A stretch of DNA of 21,896 bases, taken from positions 1 to 21,896 of the IMG/VR virus record IMGVR_UViG_3300033571_010386; one strand, 5' to 3'. This document shows, in pieces, positions 5,503 to 11,705 of the stretch. The stretch's first letter is position 1; each line of letters begins with the position of its first letter. Made by a program: the position numbers and the translations under genes. This stretch comes from a virus. The notes under the pieces were generated by a model that worked only from the letters and a program-made list of their open reading frames with translations, made no database searches and had not been told where the DNA came from.

Positions 5503-5597
5503 ATTATAACTCATGAATTCCCGTTGTCAAGCGATTGCACAAAATAAAAAAAATATCTAGATTCTACTTGACTTCTGCGAGGCCGACGAAGTCGGCC
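5503..5597 (-). promoter_or_regulatory. Cassette 3: stem-loop plus promoter for the long-leader transcript
   Basis: Stem-loop arms 5581-5587 and 5591-5597 (GAA between). -35 TTGACA 5530-5525, 16-bp spacer, -10 TATAAT 5508-5503. An inverted CTTGAC lies between promoter and stem-loop. Confidence 0.85.
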
Positions 5598-5622
5598 CAC
5601 CCTATATCAGAGTGAGTTATTT

Positions 5623-6117
5623 TTATTGTTTTTCGCCGTATTCAGTGCAAAGCCTGTTGCCACCTATGCTTCCAAAATCTATTGCAACTGGCTTAGAACC
5701 AATAAACCCAATATTCATTCTATGCATGTCATTGCCCGCTCCGGGAAAACCTTCTTCATAAAGTCTTAATGCTAGCGAAGAAAGTATTCTTTCTATTTTA
5801 TCACGCGAAGAACGTAACTTATCTTCCCAGTAAATACGTCTTATTTTTTCTCTATTGAAAGTCTTAACAACTTGCGTTGTGTAGCAATACCAAGTCTTGA
5901 TTGTTCCGCAATCAAGTTTTTCGTAGAACTCCATTTCTGCAAAACAGTTTGGTGCTAATCCTTTTTCCCAAGCTTTTTTCTGCTTTCGGAATGCATCGTC
6001 TCTGGTAGCTTCGTTTTCAAAACATTTAATGCCAACTTTTTTGTTGCACTGAATGTACAAAGAAAAACAGCCCTTTTTAACAGCCACAGCCTTGTCGATA
6101 ATTCGCTTGAAATCCAT
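5623..6117 (-). CDS. Miniature protein-kinase-like protein, 164 aa
   Basis: The order of kinase landmarks can be followed: a beta-rich N-terminus, V-G-I-K (K31, in the place of the ATP-binding Lys of VAIK), a charged helix around residues 39-53, a hinge-like segment near 75-84, then D130-M-H-R-M-N135 (catalytic loop, D-x4-N) and D147-F-G149 (metal-binding DFG). The D-x-H form of the loop resembles small-molecule or atypical kinases. Typical kinase domains are about 250 residues; this one stops soon after DFG, so the substrate-binding C-lobe is largely missing. Activity and target are unknown. The ATG at 6117 follows CGGAGA with a 6-base spacer; upstream in-frame starts run into the promoter. 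Confidence 0.7.
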   Translation of the reverse strand: MDFKRIIDKAVAVKKGCFSLYIQCNKKVGIKCFENEATRDDAFRKQKKAWEKGLAPNCFAEMEFYEKLDCGTIKTWYCYTTQVVKTFNREKIRRIYWEDKLRSSRDKIERILSSLALRLYEEGFPGAGNDMHRMNIGFIGSKPVAIDFGSIGGNRLCTEYGEKQ

Positions 6118-6152
6118 GATAATTCTCCGAGTTACTAACTGACAACGCAATC

Positions 6153-6246
6153 ATTTTACCATACAGAATATCAATGTCAAGCATAAGGAAGAAAAAAAGA
6201 ATATTTATAATACTCTTGACATCCCGCGAGGCCGACGAAGTCGGCC
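6153..6246 (-). promoter_or_regulatory. Cassette 4: stem-loop plus promoter for the kinase-like gene
   Basis: Stem-loop arms 6230-6236 and 6240-6246 (GAA between). -35 TTGACA 6180-6175, 16-bp spacer, -10 TAAAAT 6158-6153. A second hairpin (6243-6269) precedes it on the - strand and shares four bases with it. Confidence 0.85.
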
Positions 6247-6269
6247 CACCCTATTGTCAAGGGCAGGCC
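6243..6269 (-). repeat. Upstream hairpin of cassette 4, pairing only as - strand RNA
   Basis: In - strand RNA GGCCUGCCC pairs with GGGUGGGCC over nine positions, two of them G-U; the + strand reading gives two A-C mismatches instead. The last four bases overlap the first arm of stem-loop copy 4, so the two hairpins compete or form a trimmed stack. Confidence 0.6.
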
Positions 6270-6294
6270 GATGAAATTTTTCACTTTTTTAGAA

Positions 6295-6354
6295 CTACTC
6301 ACCCCATAGCAAGGTTAGGATGAGTAGTCCGAATCCTAGTAAGATTATTGCCAT
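6295..6354 (-). CDS. 19-residue hydrophobic peptide overlapping the DUF932 stop codon
   Basis: The frame MAIILLGFGLLILTLLWGE begins in the stop codon of the DUF932 gene (TAATG, one base shared). Residues 2-17 are almost all hydrophobic and could span or insert into a membrane. A GGCGG six bases or so upstream is a weak ribosome site, so translation would depend on coupling. It is similar in start, length and hydrophobic pattern to the 18-residue ORF at 1323-1379, which has the same overlap with a different upstream gene. Function unknown. Confidence 0.5.
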   Translation of the reverse strand: MAIILLGFGLLILTLLWGE

Positions 6355-7559
6355 TATACCGCCATTCCGAAGATTTCGACGATATCATCTACGTTAATGC
6401 TGCGGGATTTTGCCTGAATCCTTTCCCAAGAATTTGATGACAGTTGCGAAAGCTTTCCGCCGAGTACGTCGAATTGGTAGTTCGTTTCAGCGTCGAAGGA
6501 TTGACCGGCCCGAGTGATAGCATTGACAATTCCGAATAGGTTGTTGTCGTTCGATTCGAGCAAGTCGTGAGCCTTATACGCTCGGTACGCTTGCGTTGGG
6601 GTGAGTTTTTCTTCCGAAGCAATTACCGCCAAAACATCGCGGGCATTGGTCGAGATTGCAAGCTTGCGAGTTGCAAGGAATTTATCGATTGCTTCCGCCG
6701 CAATCGGTAGCTGTGCCTTGATCGATTCGCCAATTTCAGTCTTGAGGCTTGCCAAATCGATCTTGCCCATATGCTTGCGTTTCATCGCAACGCCGTTTTT
6801 CTGATCCCAAATATTGCCGTTGAGACAAATCGACCGGAAGATCGAAGGGAGCAAGTTCATTCGCCGCTTGCCGATTTCGCAATTAGCGATTGACAGCATA
6901 CAACCGAAGTCAGAATCTTGATCATCGGGGACGTTTTTCATGCTATCCGGCAGTAGCAAGTTGCCGTAAAGTGTATCTTCGGTGGATTTCCAATGCGAGA
7001 GCCGGGCACTCGGCAAAAATTCCCGCAAGGTTTCCAAATACCACCGATTATTGATCGGTGCGTACTTGTCGGAAAACCAAGCCCGAAGCGTACCATCGTC
7101 GTATGTTCGCACGAAAAACTTCGTATCAGTCTTGACATGCCGCATGGCGTTTTTCGCAAGCGTTACCATCGCTTCGGCATCTTGCCGGTCGGGTTCGGAT
7201 GCGGCCATTTCACGAAGGATCGACGACGACAGCACACCGATTTTCTGTGACATTTGAGGGAAGCTGTGTTCGGTCGGTGCGTATTGCTGACCGTTGATTT
7301 CCACCACAAATTTGTCGCCAGCACCAACCATGAACTTGACTTGATCCGCATCGACGATATAATCGCTACGTTCATCTTCCGCCTTGCCGATTTGTTCCAA
7401 GGCCGTGTCGTATCCTATGGTTTTTGCCATCCAGTCCTTATGAACGTGGAATCCATCCGCGAATCCCACGCCGATCTGTCCTTCCAGTGTCTTTACAAAC
7501 GCTCCGGTATTGCCCATGCCGCTAGCGTCCAATTTTGTCGAAAGATTAATAACTGGCAT
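6354..7559 (-). CDS. DUF932-type phage/plasmid protein, 401 aa
   Basis: Length, the N-terminal GxGNTGAF/GFADGFHVHKDWM region, the central FVRTYDDGTLRAWFSDKY segment and the NLLPSIFRSICLNGNIW stretch fit the DUF932 (phage/plasmid-like) family, from memory of the family. Its biochemical role is not established; members are common on mobile elements. The ATG at 7559 follows AAGGGG with a 6-base spacer. It is the largest gene of the left part. Its codons are visibly richer in G and C than those of its neighbours and it uses few AUA codons, which suggests a separate origin. Its own promoter is at 7630-7657. Its TAA overlaps the start of a 19-residue membrane-peptide ORF. Confidence 0.85.
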   Translation of the reverse strand: MPVINLSTKLDASGMGNTGAFVKTLEGQIGVGFADGFHVHKDWMAKTIGYDTALEQIGKAEDERSDYIVDADQVKFMVGAGDKFVVEINGQQYAPTEHSFPQMSQKIGVLSSSILREMAASEPDRQDAEAMVTLAKNAMRHVKTDTKFFVRTYDDGTLRAWFSDKYAPINNRWYLETLREFLPSARLSHWKSTEDTLYGNLLLPDSMKNVPDDQDSDFGCMLSIANCEIGKRRMNLLPSIFRSICLNGNIWDQKNGVAMKRKHMGKIDLASLKTEIGESIKAQLPIAAEAIDKFLATRKLAISTNARDVLAVIASEEKLTPTQAYRAYKAHDLLESNDNNLFGIVNAITRAGQSFDAETNYQFDVLGGKLSQLSSNSWERIQAKSRSINVDDIVEIFGMAV

Positions 7560-7629
7560 AATTTGCCCCTTTGATCAAAAAACCGTTTTAACTTTTGAGC
7601 GACTGACTGTCTTTCGCTCTTATGCAATG

Positions 7630-7761
7630 ATTTTACCATATGGTTTCCCCATGTCAAGCAATTGAGGGATAATTTTAGATTTTACTTTTCTATAGAAAAT
7701 TTCCGGATTTCGGTTGACAAGGACGGAACGCATGGTATAATCGAGGCCGACTACGTCGGCC
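7630..7761 (-). promoter_or_regulatory. Cassette 5: promoter for the DUF932 gene plus stem-loop
   Basis: -35 TTGACA 7657-7652, 16-bp spacer, -10 TAAAAT 7635-7630. Stem-loop arms 7745-7751 and 7755-7761 with TAC between, a loop unlike all other copies. The gap between promoter and stem-loop is longer than usual because it holds a full + strand promoter. A 63-codon frame across this cassette is rejected. Confidence 0.85.
7714..7741 (+). promoter_or_regulatory. + strand sigma-70 promoter firing into stem-loop copy 5
   Basis: -35 TTGACA (7714-7719), 16-bp spacer, -10 TATAAT (7736-7741). The predicted start falls at the first arm of the stem-loop. No + strand gene follows; a transcript would be antisense to the 3' region of the gene at 7945-8223. 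In most other type A cassettes only the TTGAC of this promoter remains, 5 to 6 bases from the stem-loop. Confidence 0.65.
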
Positions 7762-7784
7762 CACCCCATTGTCAAGGGCAGACC
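7758..7784 (-). repeat. Upstream hairpin of cassette 5
   Basis: In - strand RNA GGUCUGCCC pairs with GGGUGGGCC at every position, with three G-U pairs; the + strand reading has mismatches. It overlaps the stem-loop arm by four bases. Between here and 7944 no gene is seen; a further - strand hairpin has arms GACCC and GGGTC (near 7890-7920). Confidence 0.5.
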
Positions 7785-7944
7785 AACATAATCGATGAAT
7801 TTTTTCCGCACTAGGCAGTTGGCAAGTAAAACGTCAAGCTTTACCGAAATTCAACCTACTATATTATGAGCACCGGAGCCGCTTTGCAGCGACCCGCCCC
7901 GGCTTTCACGGGACAGGGTCTAGGATATAGTATCGTGATTTGGA

Positions 7945-8223
7945 CTAGATTGCGTCCATATCGCCCTTCTTGAAGTCATCCAGCTTCTTGTTCAGTTGTG
8001 CGAGCAATAACAATGCTGAACGCTCTCTCGCACGGATTGAACGAATCAATTCAACTTGACCGTCGATTGTGCGTTGGAATGATTCCAGTTTTTGCTGGAT
8101 TTGTAGCAATCTTGCCTCACGCTGTTTTTCTTCATGAAGTCTTACAGCTTCCTTGATTTCAGCACTTGAGAAATCCTTGACCATTGCATCAGCCCTACGC
8201 ATTTCAGCAGATTGAGTATTCAT
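7945..8223 (-). CDS. Coiled-coil hypothetical protein, 92 aa
   Basis: No family recognised. Residues from about 20 to 85 are dense in Glu, Lys, Arg, Gln and Leu with heptad-like spacing (EEKQREARLLQIQQKLESF), so a long coiled coil is likely. The ATG at 8223 follows AAAGGG with an 8-base spacer; a TTG one codon earlier is less likely. Its own promoter is at 8283-8310. Confidence 0.8.
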   Translation of the reverse strand: MNTQSAEMRRADAMVKDFSSAEIKEAVRLHEEKQREARLLQIQQKLESFQRTIDGQVELIRSIRARERSALLLLAQLNKKLDDFKKGDMDAI

Positions 8224-8282
8224 CAAACAAACCCTTTACAAGAGAACTAACTTATCAGCAACTCGCTGTTGCTTATGCATTA

Positions 8283-8377
8283 ATTTTACCACAACGTTTG
8301 GCCATGTCAAGCAATTGACACATATAAAAAAAAGATTATTATTTTACTTGACTTAGCCGAGGCCGACGAAGTCGGCC
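8283..8377 (-). promoter_or_regulatory. Cassette 6: stem-loop plus promoter for the coiled-coil gene
   Basis: -35 TTGACA 8310-8305, 16-bp spacer, -10 TAAAAT 8288-8283. Stem-loop arms 8361-8367 and 8371-8377 (GAA between). A 10-bp C-rich hairpin (8375-8401) overlaps it by three bases on the upstream side. Confidence 0.85.
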
Positions 8378-8415
8378 CACCCCCCGTTGGTGGGGGTGGG
8401 CTTGAACGCATGTCA

Positions 8416-8748
8416 CTAAACTTCTTCTGCACCCCAGCCCTGAATTCTCAACGGCACTTGTATTGCAAAGCACCTTTTTTCTAATTCATGTTCCTTATGG
8501 TTTCCGCAGCACGCTTGGCTGATTGCTCGCTGTTCATTACAAGCCAGAACGTATTTTGCCGTATCGTCTGGAAGTAAAACCTTGAACAAATGCATCGGTT
8601 CGCATTCGTTACTTTCGAAGGTTTCTGGTACTTTAATGGAGTTATCTCCGAAACATGTACGCACGAACATTCTTTGGTAATTCGAAATGTTTTCTACGAA
8701 AACGGGAATGCAAGAACAATTAAATGTACGATATGTTGGTTTTTCCAT
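8416..8748 (-). CDS. Cys-rich hypothetical protein, 110 aa
   Basis: No family recognised. The protein has 110 residues with about eight cysteines, including NCSC near the start and CCGNH in the second half, which could bind a metal (inference). The ATG at 8748 is 7 bases after AAAGG; an adjacent ATG at 8751 is possible. Its own promoter is at 8789-8816. Confidence 0.75.
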   Translation of the reverse strand: MEKPTYRTFNCSCIPVFVENISNYQRMFVRTCFGDNSIKVPETFESNECEPMHLFKVLLPDDTAKYVLACNEQRAISQACCGNHKEHELEKRCFAIQVPLRIQGWGAEEV

Positions 8749-8788
8749 CATTCTACCTTTCAAGAGAGTTGTTTAACTTTATGCCACA

Positions 8789-8882
8789 ATTATACACTAC
8801 ATTCACGCCATGTCAAGCAATCATGCTAACAAAAAAAAGAATTATATTTTACTTGACAGCGACGAGGCCGACGAAGTCGGCC
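8789..8882 (-). promoter_or_regulatory. Cassette 7: stem-loop plus promoter for the Cys-rich gene
   Basis: -35 TTGACA 8816-8811, 16-bp spacer, -10 TATAAT 8794-8789. Stem-loop arms 8866-8872 and 8876-8882 (GAA between). An 11-bp C-rich hairpin with one G-U pair (8879-8907) precedes it on the - strand. Confidence 0.85.
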
Positions 8883-8930
8883 CACCCCCCGCTGGTGGGG
8901 ATGGGCCTTGCACTCAGCATGTCAATCGGC

Positions 8931-9140
8931 CTAACGCTTGCGTTTCGGCTTTGTATTCTTAACTGCTTCACGAAGGCTCGCAACCAGCTTCTCAGCTAGT
9001 GAGCTACCCATCCCAATATTTACTTTCACACCTTGATCGTTTTCGAACGTCAATTCCACGGTTCCGTTAAAACTCGAACCATATGCAGAAGCAGAACTGA
9101 CAGTAACGTTAACGCTTTGACGAATTTCCAAGCCATTCAT
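8931..9140 (-). CDS. Small hypothetical protein with basic tail, 69 aa
   Basis: No family recognised. The first half is Ser/Val/Thr-rich and probably beta-stranded (NVTVSSASAYGSSFNGTVEL); the end is basic (KNTKPKRKR). The ATG at 9140 follows GGAG with an 8-base spacer. Its promoter is at 9197-9224 and a cassette follows its stop, so it is a single-gene unit. Confidence 0.75.
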   Translation of the reverse strand: MNGLEIRQSVNVTVSSASAYGSSFNGTVELTFENDQGVKVNIGMGSSLAEKLVASLREAVKNTKPKRKR

Positions 9141-9196
9141 ACTAAATTCTCCAAAAAGGTCTACTAAACTTATCGCTTACTTGCGACTACTCCATC

Positions 9197-9290
9197 ATTA
9201 TACACTGGATTTTGCCCATGTCAAGCAATCACGCCTACAAAAGATATTTTATTATTTTACTTGACTTTCGCGAGGCCGACGAAGTCGGCC
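9197..9290 (-). promoter_or_regulatory. Cassette 8: stem-loop plus promoter for the 69-aa gene
   Basis: -35 TTGACA 9224-9219, 16-bp spacer, -10 TATAAT 9202-9197. Stem-loop arms 9274-9280 and 9284-9290 (GAA between). A 10-bp C-rich hairpin lies at 9288-9314. Confidence 0.85.
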
Positions 9291-9324
9291 CACCCCCCAC
9301 GATTGGGGGTGGGCACAACATATA

Positions 9325-9663
9325 CTAGCAATATATCTTATCATCGTCGCCAACATACAAATCTACAGATCCGTATGCTTTGGAAATTTCTGTCAGCTTG
9401 TCACCATGCTGAATCCAATCACCATCCCAAAATCCGGCACCGTGACCGTTACGTGTGAGCCAAAAATCATGTCCTGCACGTTTTTCACGCCCGGCAATCA
9501 TATCGCCAGCGGTTTCCTGAAATGCCTTGCAGTCTTCGACCATCTGTGCCATGCATTCCGGTGAAATGTCATCGTTGTCATAAATGCTATCTAATGGAAC
9601 ACCATATTCGTCAGCAGATAACCACAAAGCTGTCTCAATATAAGACTCAATAAACTTGTCCAC
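9325..9663 (-). CDS. Conserved phage hypothetical protein (GHDFWLTRNGHG type), 112 aa
   Basis: The C-terminal half, with GHDFWLTRNGHGAGFWD followed by G-D-x-L-T and a YVGDDDKIY end, is a pattern I know from many phage hypothetical proteins; no function is established. The N-terminus (ESYIETALWLSADE) is helical and acidic. Start: GTG at 9663, 6 bases after AGGAG; no ATG fits. Its promoter is at 9701-9728, and it forms a single-gene unit between two cassettes. Confidence 0.85.
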   Translation of the reverse strand: MDKFIESYIETALWLSADEYGVPLDSIYDNDDISPECMAQMVEDCKAFQETAGDMIAGREKRAGHDFWLTRNGHGAGFWDGDWIQHGDKLTEISKAYGSVDLYVGDDDKIYC

Positions 9664-9700
9664 GTTTCACTCCTGAAAGTTATCAACTTGTCATGCATAT

Positions 9701-9794
9701 ATTATACATGATTAAATTGCCATGTCAAGCATTTGCACTAAAAATAAAAATATAAACATTTCACTTGACATGATCGAGGCCGACGAAGTCGGCC
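9701..9794 (-). promoter_or_regulatory. Cassette 9: stem-loop plus promoter for the 112-aa gene
   Basis: -35 TTGACA 9728-9723, 16-bp spacer, -10 TATAAT 9706-9701. Stem-loop arms 9778-9784 and 9788-9794 (GAA between). A 10-bp C-rich hairpin lies at 9792-9818. The -35 region and the inverted copy form a perfect 9-bp inverted repeat (CATGTCAAG / CTTGACATG). Confidence 0.85.
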
Positions 9795-9834
9795 CACCCC
9801 CGCCAGCGGGGGGTGGGCATTAATTTTTCAAAGC

Positions 9835-10047
9835 TTACTTCACCTTGATCGGGCAAACGCTCGTTTGGCGTTTGAAGCGAACATTAATAGTAGCACCCTT
9901 AGGAGCATCGTTTTTGTTCAGATATGCCCCGCAGTTTGGATGCAGCATATCTGTGATCACAAAATCCTTTCCGGCTTCCCACGCCGCTTTAACATCCTTC
10001 ATGCTTTTGTAATCACGACCATAAGCAGGAGCAACACCGATAAACAT
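9835..10047 (-). CDS. Conserved small phage protein (VAPAYGRDYKS type), 70 aa
   Basis: The sequence VAPAYGRDYKS, followed by W-x-A-G-K-D-F and a Y-L-N-K-N-D-A segment, is a pattern I know from small phage proteins of unknown role. It is basic and probably beta-rich at the C-terminus. The ATG at 10047 follows AAGGA, with a slightly long spacer. Single-gene unit with promoter at 10090-10117. Confidence 0.8.
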   Translation of the reverse strand: MFIGVAPAYGRDYKSMKDVKAAWEAGKDFVITDMLHPNCGAYLNKNDAPKGATINVRFKRQTSVCPIKVK

Positions 10048-10089
10048 ACTGAAATCCTTATGAAAGAGATGTTTCTTACCAACGCTTTA

Positions 10090-10184
10090 ATTATACTTCA
10101 TGAAATGTCAATGTCAACCTATTTCATAAAATATAAAAATATTTATTTGTTCATTGACACGCACCGAGGCCGACGAAGTCGGCC
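10090..10184 (-). promoter_or_regulatory. Cassette 10: stem-loop plus promoter with doubled -35
   Basis: -35 TTGACA 10117-10112, repeated at once at 10111-10106; 16-bp spacer from the first; -10 TATAAT 10095-10090. Stem-loop arms 10168-10174 and 10178-10184. A further hairpin (10181-10213) pairs GGCUUACCC with GGGUGGGCC in - strand RNA, with two G-U pairs that would be mismatches on the + strand. Confidence 0.85.
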
Positions 10185-10313
10185 CACCCGCAACATGTCC
10201 TTGGGGGTAAGCCGATTCGCCTGCATATTACAAAAATTTTTACTATAAATACCCGTTAGGGCGGTGGTCTTGCTTTTAACATTGTACAAACCTTTCTGCC
10301 ACTTCAACGGCTA

Positions 10314-10565
10314 TCATGCATCGCTGATTTTTTTCTTGATCACGTTGAGAGACGCAATCGACGACTGCATTTTTTCGGTGTATCCGTGCTTATCCTGAAA
10401 ATCCTTGATTTTGTTCATGACGAAGTTGATATCTGCAACGATATCGGTGAGTGCATTGTCTCCGTCGATTTGGTGTTGCTGTGCATCCTGAGAATCTAAG
10501 AAATCTTCGTATTCCTTGGTATCCTCAATTTGCAACTGAGAATCGAAACTACCAACAGCAGACAT
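10314..10565 (-). CDS. Acidic helical hypothetical protein, 83 aa
   Basis: No family recognised. The product is acidic with Gln/Asp-rich helices (DSQDAQQHQIDGDN near the middle) and ends in a Lys-rich helix. The ATG at 10565 follows AAGGAG with a 7-base spacer. The longer frame to 10706 runs through the promoter and stem-loop copy 11 and is rejected. Between its stop and cassette 10 (10214-10313) I see only a weak hairpin (CCC-TAAC-GGG) and no gene. Confidence 0.8.
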   Translation of the reverse strand: MSAVGSFDSQLQIEDTKEYEDFLDSQDAQQHQIDGDNALTDIVADINFVMNKIKDFQDKHGYTEKMQSSIASLNVIKKKISDA

Positions 10566-10605
10566 AATCATGCTCCTTAAAGGTTTTCTTTTGGGCGATG
10601 CATAT

Positions 10606-10699
10606 ATTATACTTGACGATTTCCACATGTCAAGCAAATATGGAAAGAAAAAAAAGATAAAGATTTTACTTGACACAGGCGAGGCCGACAAAGTCGGCC
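10606..10699 (-). promoter_or_regulatory. Cassette 11: stem-loop plus promoter for the 83-aa gene
   Basis: -35 TTGACA 10633-10628, 16-bp spacer, -10 TATAAT 10611-10606. Stem-loop arms 10683-10689 and 10693-10699 with AAA between. This is the last type A copy; its loop is already that of type B, so it looks intermediate. Confidence 0.85.
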
Positions 10700-10728
10700 C
10701 GCTCACGTATTTCTACGCAGAACAGGCC

Positions 10729-10753
10729 AAAAAATAACCCCCCTTTCGGGGGG
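10729..10753 (-). terminator. Intrinsic terminator after the gene at 10779-11129
   Basis: On the - strand CCCCCC-GAAA-GGGGGG (10753-10738) is followed by TTATTTTTT. It comes before stem-loop copy 11, so the stem-loop is not itself needed as the terminator. Confidence 0.85.
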
Positions 10754-10778
10754 TCTTGATTGAACAGTTCGATTTCGA

Positions 10779-11129
10779 TTAATCGTTATGAACGCCCGTC
10801 AGCATTGCATTCAGGAACGTCATGTATGCTCCAATTTGAGCCATTTCATCAACTTGACCGCCGACGAATGGCATTTCTTCGGCATTATCAGCTTGCGACT
10901 GATAAATCTCAATATTGCTTGCCTTGATTGCCTTGGAAGTATCAACCGGCTTAGCCTTTTTACGCTTTGGACGAATGATTGATATCGCGGTGGTTGTTTT
11001 TTCGAATTCCTGCCCGTCGATAGTAACGGTGCCCGTAACAATACCGATTTTGCAATCAACTGCAAACGATTCAACGGTTACGCTGTTGATGATTGAATGC
11101 TTGCGGGCCAACAGTTCATTAATTTTCAT
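10779..11129 (-). CDS. Hypothetical protein, paralog of the 142-aa gene, 116 aa
   Basis: Residues 11-25 (HSIINSVTVESFAVD) align with HKIIDSVTPESFAKD at the same place in the protein at 12241-12669, and both have a Lys/Arg-rich segment after a hydrophobic SIIRP/SLIPK motif. The family is unknown to me. The ATG at 11129 follows GGAG with an 8-base spacer; the longer frame covers the promoter and is rejected. Promoter: -35 TTGACT 11209-11204, -10 TAAGAT 11187-11182. The transcript begins with a hairpin (GTCGGG-GAGTT-CCCGAT, 11173-11157). Confidence 0.8.
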   Translation of the reverse strand: MKINELLARKHSIINSVTVESFAVDCKIGIVTGTVTIDGQEFEKTTTAISIIRPKRKKAKPVDTSKAIKASNIEIYQSQADNAEEMPFVGGQVDEMAQIGAYMTFLNAMLTGVHND

Positions 11130-11181
11130 AACACTAACTCCAAAAAGGTTTTTGTATCGGGAACTCCCCGACCACAAATAC

Positions 11182-11251
11182 ATCTTACCATATCAATTTT
11201 CAAAGTCAAACGAAAAGTATTCAGATCGCAACGAGACCGACAAAGTCGGCC
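11182..11251 (-). promoter_or_regulatory. Cassette 12 (type B): stem-loop plus promoter
   Basis: -35 TTGACT 11209-11204, 16-bp spacer, -10 TAAGAT 11187-11182. Stem-loop: GACCGAC 11235-11241 and GTCGGCC 11245-11251 on the + strand; the A-C mismatch there becomes a U-G pair in - strand RNA. Confidence 0.8.
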
Positions 11252-11268
11252 CACCCAAACGTAATCAG

Positions 11269-11295
11269 CAAAAAAATAACCCCGCCGAAGCGGGG
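11269..11295 (-). terminator. Intrinsic terminator after the 81-aa gene
   Basis: CCCCGC-TTCG-GCGGGG on the - strand (11295-11280), followed by TTATTTTTTT. The UUCG loop is a stable tetraloop. Confidence 0.88.
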
Positions 11296-11309
11296 CCATA
11301 AACTTTAAT

Positions 11310-11555
11310 TTAATTTCTATCTACGATTTTTTCGATATCAAATATTGATACCTTAAAACTTTTAGCCGATGGCAAGGTTGAGTAGTATTCACCCTCAACT
11401 TCTACAACCATTGCCGAATCATTAAGGCCCGACAGACCAAAAACAGTTTCCACAAAAAACAGCCCCTGCTTACCCTTTATGCTTATTACGTTGTTTGTTT
11501 CAAGTGTTCCGATTCTACGATTTTCGTTACGAAGCCTATCAAGCATATCAGCCAT
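11310..11555 (-). CDS. Hypothetical protein, 81 aa
   Basis: No family recognised. It has a short charged N-terminal helix (MADMLDRLRNENRR) followed by alternating hydrophobic residues suggesting a small beta-fold. The ATG at 11555 follows AAAGGG with a 7-base spacer. The longer frame with a hydrophobic N-terminus would begin upstream of the promoter (11605-11632) and is rejected. Confidence 0.78.
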   Translation of the reverse strand: MADMLDRLRNENRRIGTLETNNVISIKGKQGLFFVETVFGLSGLNDSAMVVEVEGEYYSTLPSAKSFKVSIFDIEKIVDRN

Positions 11556-11604
11556 AACATAACCCTTTAACAAAAAGTTGCAAAACATCCAAACCGATAT
11601 AACC

Positions 11605-11674
11605 ATCATAACACTAAATAGGTATATGTCAATAAAAAAGAATAACATTCACGGCGAGACCGACAATGTCGGCC
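11605..11674 (-). promoter_or_regulatory. Cassette 13 (type B): stem-loop plus promoter
   Basis: -35 TTGACA 11632-11627, 16-bp spacer, -10 TATGAT 11610-11605. Stem-loop arms 11658-11664 and 11668-11674 with AAT between. Confidence 0.8.
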
Positions 11675-11705
11675 TATTCTCCCGAGGGATATTTTTTCTT
11701 TCCAT

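Noticed and set aside
6601-7574. Several + strand frames inside the DUF932 gene
   Set aside because: These are antisense shadows in a GC-richer gene without ribosome sites or promoters.
7620-7811. 63-codon - strand frame across stem-loop copy 5
   Set aside because: It covers the stem-loop, a + strand promoter and the promoter of the DUF932 gene, and has no ribosome site. The WADxVGL-type peptide arises wherever a frame is read through the stem-loop.
10244-10251. Perfect TATAAATA (T4 late box) on the + strand
   Set aside because: It points away from any + gene, and an 8-base AT-only word is expected a few times by chance in a window of this composition.
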